From Limnohabitans sp. T6-20 (lineage in GTDB: Bacteria > Pseudomonadota > Gammaproteobacteria > Burkholderiales > Burkholderiaceae_C): a stretch of 64,000 bases of DNA. The DNA is taken from contig NZ_NERW01000002.1 in the NCBI RefSeq assembly GCF_003063505.1, positions 310,001-374,000 on the forward strand, written 5' to 3'. Positions within the stretch are counted from its first letter, which is position 1. Every line of letters starts with the position of its first letter. The notes below the pieces were generated by a model. The model saw only the letters and a program-made list of their open reading frames with translations. It ran no database searches and was not told the origin of the DNA. Of the stretch, positions 25,484 through 33,826 are shown piece by piece. Both the position numbers and the translations under genes were made by a program.

Positions 25484-26296
25484 TCAAAGTTGTTGCATGA
25501 AGGTTTGCATCGCCTTTTCCACGGCCTCAGGCTGGTCCCGGTGGGGTGAATGCCCGCAGTCGGGCAGTTTCAGCAATTGCGCCTGCGGCACGCAAGCGGC
25601 GATGTCGTCGATCTGGGCCATGGTGCCGTAGGGGTCGGTCTCGCCCTGAATGGCCAGCAGGGGCGCTGAAATGCCCCCCAGCTCCGGACGGATGTCGAAC
25701 GATCGGAAGGCTTCGCTCAGCCACACATCGTTCCATTGCCAGAAGGCGCAGTCCACATCCGCGTGGTACGTGTCCAGACGCTGGCGCAGGGGGCCGTTTT
25801 CGTAAGCTTGGCGTGCGGCGGTGATCGCCTGCACAGAGATGTCTTCGACCATGACATGCGGAGCCATCGCCACGCACCCGGCCACATCAAAACGGCTGGC
25901 GTGGATCAGGGCGATGGTGCCGCCGTCTGAATGGCCCAACAGCACGGGGCGCGCAATGCCCAACAACTGCAACAAAGCGGGCAAGACAACCAGGGCTTCG
26001 TGGTGCATGTAGTCGGGCAACAGGCGCCCCACACGTTGCCCCGCCGACTCGCCAGACGGACCACGCACACCGGGCACGGCGTCCGATTGACCATAGCCCC
26101 GGCGTGAATAGACCAAGCCAGCGCACCCCAGCCGCTGGCAAAGCCGCGTGGGCCAGTCGCGCCACATGGCCACGCTGCCCAGTCCTTCGTGCAAGAAGAC
26201 CAAGGTGGGCAAAGGGTCGGCGCTGGTGGCAGGGATCTGCAAGACCTCCAAGGTGACGCCTTGAATGCTTATTTTTGAGGGCGGCTTGATCTGCAT
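25484..26296 (-). CDS. Alpha/beta hydrolase
   Basis: A 270-residue alpha/beta hydrolase: oxyanion region FLHEGLGSVAMWRDWP, nucleophile elbow GHSDGGTIAL, acid in QGETDPYG and catalytic histidine in CGHSPHRDQPEAV. This is the compact esterase/aminoacrylate-type fold without a signal peptide, so it is cytoplasmic. Substrate cannot be told. The neighbours do not help: REP elements lie downstream and a divergent beta-propeller gene upstream. The starts of the two genes are about 55 bases apart. Confidence 0.86.
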   Translation of the reverse strand: MQIKPPSKISIQGVTLEVLQIPATSADPLPTLVFLHEGLGSVAMWRDWPTRLCQRLGCAGLVYSRRGYGQSDAVPGVRGPSGESAGQRVGRLLPDYMHHEALVVLPALLQLLGIARPVLLGHSDGGTIALIHASRFDVAGCVAMAPHVMVEDISVQAITAARQAYENGPLRQRLDTYHADVDCAFWQWNDVWLSEAFRSFDIRPELGGISAPLLAIQGETDPYGTMAQIDDIAACVPQAQLLKLPDCGHSPHRDQPEAVEKAMQTFMQQL

Positions 26297-26351
26297 CTGG
26301 GTTCCTGTGGGTGGTCCGATTACACTTGAACGTGATTTTGAAAGTGTTTTT

Positions 26352-27347
26352 GTGATTTCCTTGCTTCCTGTTGTTCGATTTTTGGCGTTGGCTGTTTTAG
26401 GCCTTCAGTTTTTCGGTGCTTCGGCTCAAACACCGGCCCCCGCACCCGTTTTTGTCCTCAACTCCCTTGATGGCACGGTCAGCGTGATCGATCCCGTCAG
26501 CTGGACCGAAAAAAAACGCATCCCCACGGGCAAAGAGCCCCACCACCTGTACATGACGCCCGATGAAAAATCGGTGATCGTGGCCAATGCGCTCAGCGAT
26601 TCGCTCACCTTCATCGACCCGCGCACTGCCGAAGTTCAGCGCACAGTCACGGGCATTCTGGACCCTTACCAGTTGCGTTTTTCACCCGACATGAAGTGGT
26701 TTGTCACCGTGGCCAACCGCCTCAACCATGTGGACATTTACCGCTGGGATGGCCACAACCCCACCTTGGTCAAGCGCATTGCCACGGGCAAAACGCCCAG
26801 CCATTTGTGGATTGACAGCAAAAGCACCACCGTGTGGGCCAGCATGCAAGACAGCAACGAGCTGGTCACCATTGACTTGGCCACGCAAACCCTGAAAAGC
26901 CGTGTGCCCACGGGCCCCATGCCTGCTGACGTGTTTGGCACGCCGGATGACAAAACCTTGCTGGTGGGCCTGACCGGGGGCGAAGGTGTTGAGGTGTATG
27001 ACGTGAGCAGCGGAACGCCGCGTTTGGTCAAGACCGTGCCCACTGGCAAAGGCGCTCACGCTTTTCGTGCGCTGGGTGACCGCAAGCATGTGCTGGTGAG
27101 CAACCGCGTGGCCAACACCGTCAGCCAGATCGACTACACCAGCATGCAGGTGGTGGCCGAGTTTCCTGGACCTTCGGGGCCCGATTGCATGGACGTGAGC
27201 AAAGATGGCAAAACCTTGTTGCTCGCTTCCCGCTGGGCCAAAAAACTCACCGTGATCGACATGGCCAGCCGCAAAGTGGTGCGCCAGGTGAGCGTGGGCA
27301 AGTCGCCCCACGGCGTGTGGACGCTCGACCATGCGGGCCGCAACTGA
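26352..27347 (+). CDS. Secreted YncE-like beta-propeller protein
   Basis: A protein of about 331 residues using GTG 26352, which places a clean signal peptide (ISLLPVVRFLALAVLGLQFF, then GASAQT) at the N-terminus; GAAAG precedes it. An in-frame ATG at 26265 lies inside the divergent gene and is disfavoured. The mature part is a series of about 40-residue repeats (VFVLNSLDGTVSVIDPVSW, VANALSDSLTFIDPRT, LVSNRVANTVSQIDYTSM), the YncE/surface-antigen beta-propeller pattern. Such proteins bind DNA or cell-surface partners or act as scaffolds. It overlaps the polysaccharide deacetylase gene by 17 bases, so the pair is translationally linked. Confidence 0.85.
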   Translation: MISLLPVVRFLALAVLGLQFFGASAQTPAPAPVFVLNSLDGTVSVIDPVSWTEKKRIPTGKEPHHLYMTPDEKSVIVANALSDSLTFIDPRTAEVQRTVTGILDPYQLRFSPDMKWFVTVANRLNHVDIYRWDGHNPTLVKRIATGKTPSHLWIDSKSTTVWASMQDSNELVTIDLATQTLKSRVPTGPMPADVFGTPDDKTLLVGLTGGEGVEVYDVSSGTPRLVKTVPTGKGAHAFRALGDRKHVLVSNRVANTVSQIDYTSMQVVAEFPGPSGPDCMDVSKDGKTLLLASRWAKKLTVIDMASRKVVRQVSVGKSPHGVWTLDHAGRN

Positions 27348-28173
27348 CGTTCTGCTAGGTTTGGCGCTGGCCGTTGCGGCCATGGCGCTGCCTGTGCTGG
27401 CGCAAACAGCACCGCCCCCGTGTACAAAACCCGTTTACCTGACTTTTGACACTGGTCACATGGGCGTGGCCCCGTTGATCGCGGATGTGCTGCAACGCCA
27501 GCAGGTGAAGGTCACCTTTTTTGCGGCCCACGAAAAAACCCAGCAAGGCGATGGCACCTTGGGCCAGCACTGGGCACCGTGGTGGAAAGCCCGCGCTGCC
27601 GAAGGCCATGCTTTCGCCTCACACACTTGGGACCATGCCTATTGGCGCGCTGATGCGACCGATGCGGGCGAGGGTCGATTCCGCATCCGCCCCAGTGCCG
27701 GTGCGCAGGCTGGGCAAACCTTGCTGTGGACCGCCCAAAATTATTGTGACAACCTGCGCCAAGCGGCGAGGCGCTTGCAAGAGGTGACGGGTCAGGCACC
27801 CTTGCCCTTGTTCCGTGCGCCGGGTGGCAAAACCTCGGCGCGTTTGCTGGCTGCGGCCAAGCAGTGCGGCTTTGCCCATGTGGGCTGGGCCGATGCGGGC
27901 TTTTTGGGTGACGAGTTGCCCAGCGACGCCTATCCCAACGCACAGCTGCTGCAAAAAGCCCTTCGCAACATTCGCCCCGGCGACATCCTGGTAGCGCATC
28001 TGGGCATCTGGTCACGCCAAGACCCTTGGGCACCGGCTGTGCTGGAGCCACTGATTGAGGGTCTCAAGGCCAAAGGCCTGTGCTTTGCCACGCTGCGCGA
28101 GCACCCCGCCTACCGCGATTGGATTGGCCAGCACCCCTTGCAGCTTGTGGCTTTGCCCGATTCGCGACAATAA
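27331..28173 (+). CDS. Polysaccharide deacetylase family protein
   Basis: A 280-residue secreted NodB-type protein. The signal peptide is MRAATDVLLGLALAVAAMAL ending near VLAQ. The catalytic motif reads LTFDTGHMGV instead of the usual TFDDGP, so the second metal-binding Asp is Thr. The His pair is kept (SHTWDH), as are FRAPGG and HLGIWSR. It may be a deacetylase of a variant family or a non-standard hydrolase acting on cell-envelope sugars. It overlaps the preceding beta-propeller gene and precedes a membrane hydroxylase by four bases, suggesting a shared envelope role. Confidence 0.84.
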   Translation: MRAATDVLLGLALAVAAMALPVLAQTAPPPCTKPVYLTFDTGHMGVAPLIADVLQRQQVKVTFFAAHEKTQQGDGTLGQHWAPWWKARAAEGHAFASHTWDHAYWRADATDAGEGRFRIRPSAGAQAGQTLLWTAQNYCDNLRQAARRLQEVTGQAPLPLFRAPGGKTSARLLAAAKQCGFAHVGWADAGFLGDELPSDAYPNAQLLQKALRNIRPGDILVAHLGIWSRQDPWAPAVLEPLIEGLKAKGLCFATLREHPAYRDWIGQHPLQLVALPDSRQ

Positions 28174-28177
28174 GCAC

Positions 28178-29140
28178 ATGGACTTTTTGCTCGACGGTTT
28201 TTCCTGGCTTCAGCAAACGCTTTACGAAGCGGTGGTGCAGCCCATCGCCTTTGCCGCAGGGCAGGGCCACCTGCTGGAAAAAGCCTATGAAGGCACGGGT
28301 TGGGTGGTGGTGGGCCTGCTGCAAATCGCCGTCATGCTTGCGGTGATCGGGCCACTGCAACGCTTGTGGCCTGCCGAGAAGCAGCACGACGCCAAGGCGG
28401 TACGGGTCGATGTGCTTTACACCTTGATTCACCGCTTGGGCTTGTTCAAACTGGGCATGTTTTTCACGCTCGATTACGCTTTTGAGCAAGGCTGGGGTGT
28501 GCTGCGCAGCATGGGCTGGCCTACGCTGCACCTTGACGGCCTGTGGCCCGGGGTGACCGACCTGGCGTTGCCGAGCTTTGTGCTTTACCTCGTGGTGTTT
28601 GACTTTGTGCATTATTGGGTTCACCGGGCGCAGCACCAGTCCAACGGCTGGTGGGCTTTGCATTCGCTGCACCATTCGCAACAACACATGAGCATGTGGA
28701 CTGACAACCGCAATCATCTGCTGGACGACGTGGTGACCAGTTTGATTTTGTCCACCGTGGCGGTGCTCATTGGCGTGGGCCCTGGGCAGTTTGTTGCGCT
28801 GGTGGCCGTTAGCCAGCTGAGCGAGAACTTCCAACACGCCAATGTGCGCATCTGGTTTGGCCGCGTTGGCGAGCGCCTGTGGGTCAGCCCGCGCTTTCAC
28901 CGCCGACACCACAGCATCGGCATCGGGCATGAGTCTGAAGTGCAGGGGCGAACCGTGCTGGGCGGCTGCAACTTTGGCGTGCTGCTGCCTTGGTGGGACA
29001 TGCTCTTTGGCACCGCCGACTTTCAGTTGCGCTACGACCCCACAGGCGTGCGCGATCAGGTGGAACAGGGCCGTGACTATGGGCGCGGATTTTGGGCGCA
29101 GCAATGGCGTGGCTTGCTGCGTCTGGTGGGCCGGGCCTGA
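28178..29140 (+). CDS. Sterol desaturase / fatty-acid hydroxylase superfamily membrane protein
   Basis: A 320-residue integral membrane di-iron enzyme. The histidine boxes are clear: HYWVHRAQHQ, HSLHHSQQHM and RFHRRHHSIG, within about four hydrophobic helices (VVVGLLQIAVMLAVIGPL, LVVFDFVHYWV, ILSTVAVLIGVG). Family members hydroxylate or desaturate lipids. Start at ATG 28178 follows the deacetylase stop by four bases, so it is cotranscribed. Substrate unknown; lipid tailoring in the envelope is inferred. Confidence 0.88.
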   Translation: MDFLLDGFSWLQQTLYEAVVQPIAFAAGQGHLLEKAYEGTGWVVVGLLQIAVMLAVIGPLQRLWPAEKQHDAKAVRVDVLYTLIHRLGLFKLGMFFTLDYAFEQGWGVLRSMGWPTLHLDGLWPGVTDLALPSFVLYLVVFDFVHYWVHRAQHQSNGWWALHSLHHSQQHMSMWTDNRNHLLDDVVTSLILSTVAVLIGVGPGQFVALVAVSQLSENFQHANVRIWFGRVGERLWVSPRFHRRHHSIGIGHESEVQGRTVLGGCNFGVLLPWWDMLFGTADFQLRYDPTGVRDQVEQGRDYGRGFWAQQWRGLLRLVGRA

Positions 29141-29188
29141 CATCCGCACAGCGCTGGCGCTTCTTGCGCAACTGCTAAGCTTCTACAC

Positions 29189-30112
29189 ATGAAACTCTTG
29201 ATCGATTCCTTCTGGCGTTCAGCCATGTATTGCCTGTATCCCCGGGTGATCGGCTTGTCGTTTTTGCCGCTGGTGCTGATCGTGGCGCTGTCCTGGTTGC
29301 TGGGCTATTTGTATTGGGACACCGCTGTCACGGGCGTGCGGGCTTGGCTGGATGCCTCCAGTTGGCTCACAGTGGTGTGGCGCTGGCTGGAGGGCATTGG
29401 TTTGCCTGACCTCAAGACCGTGGTCGCGCCCTTGATGGTGATTTTTTCGGTCACGCCGCTGGTGGTGGTGGCCTCGCTACTGGCGGTGTCCTTTTTGATG
29501 ACCCCCGCGCTCACGCGCTTGGTGGCTGAGCGGCGTTTTGTGGGCCTACAGCGCAAGCACGGCGGCACTTGGCTGTTCAGTTTGTGGTGGACTTTTTTGT
29601 CATTGTTGCTGGCGCTGGGCGCGTTGTTGCTGACGCTGCCCATGTGGCTGGTGCCGCCTTTGGCCATGTTGCTGCCTGCGCTCATTTGGGGCTGGCTCAC
29701 CTACCGCATCATGGCGTTCGATGTGCTGGCCGAGTTTGCCAGCGCCGACGAGCGGCACACTTTGATGGCCCGCCACCGCATGAGCTTGTTGGGCATGGGT
29801 GTGATCACGGGCCTCATGGGCGCCGCGCCCAGTCTGGTGTGGGCATCGGGGGCCTTGTTTGCCGCAGCGTTCGTGATCCTGGTGCCGGTGGCCATCTGGA
29901 TTTACACCTTGGTGTTTGCCTTTTCTTCGCTGTGGTTCGCTCACTTTGCGCTGGCTGCATTGCAAGCCCTGCGCTCCGAGCCTTTCAATGTTGTGGTGGA
30001 CGAAGTCTTGTCCGCTGTGCCACCTTCGCCCCATGCCACAGCCAAATTGGGCGTTGAACCCAATGACCCATCCGCTGATGTGACCGATGTTGAGCCACGC
30101 CGCGTGAACTGA
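29189..30112 (+). CDS. EI24-domain (CysZ-like) membrane protein
   Basis: A 307-residue protein with six or so hydrophobic segments (VIGLSFLPLVLIVALSWLLG, LMVIFSVTPLVVVASLLAVS, LFSLWWTFLSLLLALGALLL, GALFAAAFVILVPVAIWIYT). The N-terminal MKLLIDSFWRSAMYCLYPRV and the internal FDVLAEFASADERHTLMARHR fit the EI24 family, which includes the sulfate transporter CysZ. Members without cys gene context are mostly unassigned. It lies 48 bases after the hydroxylase-type gene and 24 before the molybdopterin-binding gene. Confidence 0.82.
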   Translation: MKLLIDSFWRSAMYCLYPRVIGLSFLPLVLIVALSWLLGYLYWDTAVTGVRAWLDASSWLTVVWRWLEGIGLPDLKTVVAPLMVIFSVTPLVVVASLLAVSFLMTPALTRLVAERRFVGLQRKHGGTWLFSLWWTFLSLLLALGALLLTLPMWLVPPLAMLLPALIWGWLTYRIMAFDVLAEFASADERHTLMARHRMSLLGMGVITGLMGAAPSLVWASGALFAAAFVILVPVAIWIYTLVFAFSSLWFAHFALAALQALRSEPFNVVVDEVLSAVPPSPHATAKLGVEPNDPSADVTDVEPRRVN

Positions 30113-30136
30113 TTTTTTGCAGAAAGTCCCTCGACC

Positions 30137-30952
30137 ATGACCCCCACTTTTGGCCTGATCATCATCGGCGACGAAATCATGTCCGGCAAGCGCCAGGACA
30201 AGCACATGCCCAAAGTCATCGAACTGATGTCGGCACGCGGCCTGACCCTGACTTGGGCCGAGTACGTGGGCGATTCGCCCGAGCGCATCACCGCCACCTT
30301 GAAGCGGGCTTTTGAATCGGGCGATGTGGTGTTCAGTTGCGGTGGCATTGGGGCCACGCCCGATGACCACACCCGCCAGTGCGCGGCACGGGCGTTGGGC
30401 ATGCCGCTTGCGCTGCACCCCGAGGCCAAGCGGCTCATTCAAGAGCGCATGCAAGACACCGCCAAAGAGCAGGGCTTGCCTTACGAACCCGAGCGAGACG
30501 ACAACGTGCACCGCCTCAACATGGGCGTGTTCCCCGAAGGGGCCGACATCATCCGTAACCCGTACAACAAGATTCCGGGTTTTCGCTGCTGGGGCGCTGG
30601 CGGCGGGGCCGTGCACTTTGTGCCGGGTTTTCCGGTCATGGCCTGGCCCATGATCGAGGCCGAGCTGGACACGCATTACGCGAGCCACTTTCAGCAAAAC
30701 GCTTGGCTGGAAAAGTCGGTCATCGTGCTCGGTTCAATGGAGGCCACCCTGACGCCCTTGATGGAGGCCATTGAAGCGCGGCACCCCGGTGTCAAGGTGT
30801 TCAGCTTGCCCAGCGTCGACCACCCGCAGTGGGGGCGTCACATTGAGCTGGGCGTCAAAGGTGAGCCCGGCAGCGCCGAGTCGGCCTATTTGGACTTGCG
30901 ACAGGGCCTGATGGCCTTCAATCTGGAATATGGCCCCGAATTGGTGCGTTGA
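30137..30952 (+). CDS. Competence/damage-inducible CinA-type molybdopterin-binding domain protein
   Basis: A 271-residue protein with the MoCF/MogA fold at the N-terminus: FGLIIIGDEIMSGKRQDKH, then VVFSCGGIGATPDDHTRQCA, the GGxGxTxxD signature that binds molybdopterin or related nucleotides. The CinA C-terminal amidase domain is absent, so this is the short form found as a stand-alone gene in betaproteobacteria. It is the last gene of the rightward run. Catalytic role is unassigned; nucleotide-like ligand handling is the conservative reading. Confidence 0.85.
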   Translation: MTPTFGLIIIGDEIMSGKRQDKHMPKVIELMSARGLTLTWAEYVGDSPERITATLKRAFESGDVVFSCGGIGATPDDHTRQCAARALGMPLALHPEAKRLIQERMQDTAKEQGLPYEPERDDNVHRLNMGVFPEGADIIRNPYNKIPGFRCWGAGGGAVHFVPGFPVMAWPMIEAELDTHYASHFQQNAWLEKSVIVLGSMEATLTPLMEAIEARHPGVKVFSLPSVDHPQWGRHIELGVKGEPGSAESAYLDLRQGLMAFNLEYGPELVR

Positions 30953-30959
30953 TATAAAA

Positions 30960-30997
30960 TTCACCTTAATGGTGCAAAATTGCACAATTAAGGTGCA
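30960..30997 (+). promoter_or_regulatory. Tandem NtrC-binding sites upstream of glnA
   Basis: TTCACCTTAATGGTGCA (30960-30976) and TGCACAATTAAGGTGCA (30981-30997) each match the NtrC consensus TGCACC-N5-GGTGCA with one mismatch. They lie about 210-235 bases upstream of the expected sigma-54 transcription start, in enhancer position. Confidence 0.85.
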
Positions 30998-31173
30998 ACT
31001 CTACTCGCCCCGTCTTTGGGCGCATGGGGTTCAATGACCGGAAAATCCCGTGTCGAGCTGATGGGGTGCTCTGTGAGTTGCCCGACGTGTTCTTTTTTCT
31101 GCGTCTGAAGTGGCCAATCGGGCCTGCTCAGGGCACAATCTTGGGCTGTTCAGGCGCAGTTTATTGAGTCAAG

Positions 31174-31190
31174 TTGGCACAAAAACTGCA
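31174..31190 (+). promoter_or_regulatory. Sigma-54 promoter of glnA
   Basis: TTGGCACAAAAACTGCA has the GG and GC of the -24/-12 elements separated by ten bases. Transcription would start near 31201, leaving a short leader before the glnA ribosome site AGGAG (31227-31231). Confidence 0.85.
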
Positions 31191-31237
31191 ATACCCGAGC
31201 GTAAGCTTTTTAACCCCTTTCCATTCAGGAGAATTTG

Positions 31238-32653
31238 ATGGCCAAGACCGTCGCAGACGTGATGAAGATGGTGAAAGAGAACGAAGTCAAGTTCGTTGAC
31301 TTCCGTTTCACCGATACCCGTGGCAAATGGCAGCACATCACTGCGCCCGTGTCGCAGTTCGACGAAAGCAAGTTCGAAGACGGTCAAGCGTTTGACGGCT
31401 CTTCCATTGCTGGCTGGAAAGGCATTGAAGCCTCCGACATGCTGTTGATCCCCGATCCAAGCAGCGCCATCATCGACCCCTTCTTCGAAGAAGTCACCCT
31501 GGTTCTGATCTGCGACGTGATCGAGCCCACAGACGGCAAGGCCTACGAGCGTGACCCACGTTCCATCGCCAAGCGCGCTGAGACTTACCTCAAGCAATCG
31601 GGCATGGGCGACACCGCCTACTTTGGTCCCGAGCCAGAATTCTTCTTGTTTGACGACGTGCGCTGGAGCACCGAGCCGAACAACACCTTCTACGCCATCG
31701 ACGAAGCTGAAGCCCCATGGAACAGCGGCACCAAGATGGAAAACGGCAACAGCGGTCACCGCAACCGCGTCAAAGGTGGCTACTTCCCAGTGCCTCCAGT
31801 TGACAGCACACACGACATGCGCAGCGAAATGTCGCTGATCCTCGAATCCGTGGGCATCCCGGTCGAAGTGCACCACCACGAAGTGGCTGGCGCAGGTCAG
31901 TGCGAAATCGGCACCAAGTTCTCCACATTGGTTGAGCGCGCTGACTGGACGCTGCTGCAAAAGTACGTGATCCACAACGTGGCCAACGCTTACGGCAAAA
32001 CCGCCACTTTCATGCCTAAGCCTTACGCTGGCGACAACGGTTCCGGCATGCACGTTCACCAGTCCATCTGGAAAGACGGCAAGAACCTGTTTGCAGGCAA
32101 TGGCTACGCTGGTTTGTCTGAATTCGCTTTGTTCTACATCGGCGGCATCATCAAGCACGCCCGTGCCCTGAACGCGATCACCAACCCTGGCACCAACAGC
32201 TACAAGCGTTTGGTTCCTCACTACGAAGCCCCTGTGAAATTGGCTTACTCGGCCAAGAACCGCTCTGCTTCGATCCGCATCCCCAACGTCGCCAGCGACA
32301 AGGGCCGCCGCGTGGAAGCCCGCTTCCCCGATCCATTGTGCAACCCTTACCTGGGCTTCGCTGCCTTGTTGATGGCTGGCCTGGACGGCATTGAGAACAA
32401 GATTCACCCCGGTGAAGCTGCGACCAAAGACCTGTACCACTTGCCTCCAGAAGAAGACAAGTTGGTGCCCACAGTTTGCTCCAGCCTGGACCAGGCTCTG
32501 GACGCACTGAATGCAGACCGTGCCTTCTTGACCAAAGGTGGCGTGTTCACCGACTCGTGGATCGACGCTTACATCGAATTGAAGATGCAAGAAGTCAACC
32601 GCAGCCGCGTCGAAGTGTCGCCTGTCGAATACGACATGTACTACTCGCTGTAA
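31238..32653 (+). CDS. glnA: Glutamine synthetase type I
   Basis: A 471-residue GSI-beta enzyme that condenses glutamate, ammonia and ATP to glutamine. It has DTRGKWQH, the metal and substrate motifs [40 protein letters not shown] and NRSASIRIP, and the adenylylation tyrosine in [10 protein letters not shown] near residue 398. ATG 31238 follows AGGAGAATTTG. The upstream tandem NtrC sites and sigma-54 promoter indicate nitrogen control, and the genes for NtrB and NtrC follow directly. It ends at a strong terminator. Confidence 0.97.
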   Translation: MAKTVADVMKMVKENEVKFVDFRFTDTRGKWQHITAPVSQFDESKFEDGQAFDGSSIAGWKGIEASDMLLIPDPSSAIIDPFFEEVTLVLICDVIEPTDGKAYERDPRSIAKRAETYLKQSGMGDTAYFGPEPEFFLFDDVRWSTEPNNTFYAIDEAEAPWNSGTKMENGNSGHRNRVKGGYFPVPPVDSTHDMRSEMSLILESVGIPVEVHHHEVAGAGQCEIGTKFSTLVERADWTLLQKYVIHNVANAYGKTATFMPKPYAGDNGSGMHVHQSIWKDGKNLFAGNGYAGLSEFALFYIGGIIKHARALNAITNPGTNSYKRLVPHYEAPVKLAYSAKNRSASIRIPNVASDKGRRVEARFPDPLCNPYLGFAALLMAGLDGIENKIHPGEAATKDLYHLPPEEDKLVPTVCSSLDQALDALNADRAFLTKGGVFTDSWIDAYIELKMQEVNRSRVEVSPVEYDMYYSL

Positions 32654-32691
32654 GCGGTATGCGCCATATTGCACACCCCCGTGCAATAGAA

Positions 32692-32722
32692 AAAAAGGAC
32701 GGCTTCGGCCGTCCTTTTTTTT
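32692..32722 (+). terminator. Intrinsic terminator after glnA
   Basis: GGACGGC pairs with GCCGTCC around TTCG (32697-32713) and is followed by a long T-run; an A-run precedes it, so it may work both ways. It separates glnA from ntrB. Confidence 0.9.
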
Positions 32723-32738
32723 GTAAAGCCGTGACACC

Positions 32739-33803
32739 ATGACCGCGCCAGTTTCCCGATTTCAGGCATTTGATTTGTTGGCCACACCTGTGGCGGTGTT
32801 GCAGGGGCAGGGGCGTGTGCGCTTTGTCAACGCTGCGCTGGAAGATGCCTTGGGCATGTCCAGACGCACGCTGTTTGACACCCACATGCCCGATTACTTT
32901 CTCGATCCCCAGCCACTGATCACCGCCTTGGTGGGGGCGCAGTCCAACGAGTTTGCAGCCTTGCGCTACGAAGCCCAAATGCGGCGCGTGCACCACGAAG
33001 ACCCCTTGCCGGTGCATGTGATCGTGGCCCCGTCGGATCAGGAGGGTGAAGTGATCGTGGAGTTGTTGCCGGTTGAGCAGCAAACCCGCCAGGAGCGTGA
33101 AGAGCGCCTGCTTGACCAGGCGCAGGCCAACAAAGAGCTGATCCGTAACCTGGCGCACGAAATCAAAAATCCCTTGGGCGGTATCCGTGGCTCAGCCCAG
33201 CTGCTGGAGATGGAGCTGGACAGCAAAGAGTTGACCGAATACACCCAGGTCATCATCCACGAAGCCGACCGCCTGCAAACGCTGGTGGACCGCTTGCTGG
33301 CCCCGCACCGCCGCCCGCATGTGGTGGGCGATGTCAACATCCACGAAGTTTGCGAGCGCGTGCGCGCACTGATTCTGGCCGAGTTCCCCAAAGGCCTGAA
33401 GGTGGTGCGCGATTACGACATTTCGATTCCCGAGTTCCGGGGTGACCGGGAACAACTCATCCAGGCCGTGCTCAACATCGCACACAACGCTTCTCAAGCC
33501 TTGCACGAACGCATTGCACAAGGTGATGGCCAGATCACGCTCAAGAGCCGCATCTTGCGACAAGTCACGTTTGGTAAGCAGCGTTATCGCCTGGCATTGG
33601 AATTGCATGTCATTGACAACGGGCCTGGTGTTCCAGACTCGATCAAGGACCGCATTTTCTACCCGTTGATTTCGGGGCGTGAAGGCGGCTCCGGCCTGGG
33701 GCTGACATTGGCGCAAACTTTTGTTCAGCAACACCACGGCATGATCGAATGTGACAGCGAGCCCGGTCGTACGGATTTCAAAATTTTGATTCCGTTGCCT
33801 TGA
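32739..33803 (+). CDS. glnL: Nitrogen sensor histidine kinase NtrB
   Basis: A 354-residue soluble kinase without membrane segments. An N-terminal PAS domain (FDLLATPVAVLQGQGRVRFVN) is followed by the phospho-acceptor histidine in RNLAHEIKNPLGGIRGSAQ (about residue 140) and an ATPase domain with the N-box AVLNIAHNASQAL, G1 VIDNGPGVP and G2 REGGSGLGLTLA. NtrB phosphorylates NtrC when glutamine is low. It overlaps the reading frame of the region before ntrC by position, with a 23-base gap to the chosen ntrC start, and shares regulation with glnA by context. Confidence 0.95.
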   Translation: MTAPVSRFQAFDLLATPVAVLQGQGRVRFVNAALEDALGMSRRTLFDTHMPDYFLDPQPLITALVGAQSNEFAALRYEAQMRRVHHEDPLPVHVIVAPSDQEGEVIVELLPVEQQTRQEREERLLDQAQANKELIRNLAHEIKNPLGGIRGSAQLLEMELDSKELTEYTQVIIHEADRLQTLVDRLLAPHRRPHVVGDVNIHEVCERVRALILAEFPKGLKVVRDYDISIPEFRGDREQLIQAVLNIAHNASQALHERIAQGDGQITLKSRILRQVTFGKQRYRLALELHVIDNGPGVPDSIKDRIFYPLISGREGGSGLGLTLAQTFVQQHHGMIECDSEPGRTDFKILIPLP

Positions 33804-33826
33804 GAACCACAGAAAGTGCCACGTTG

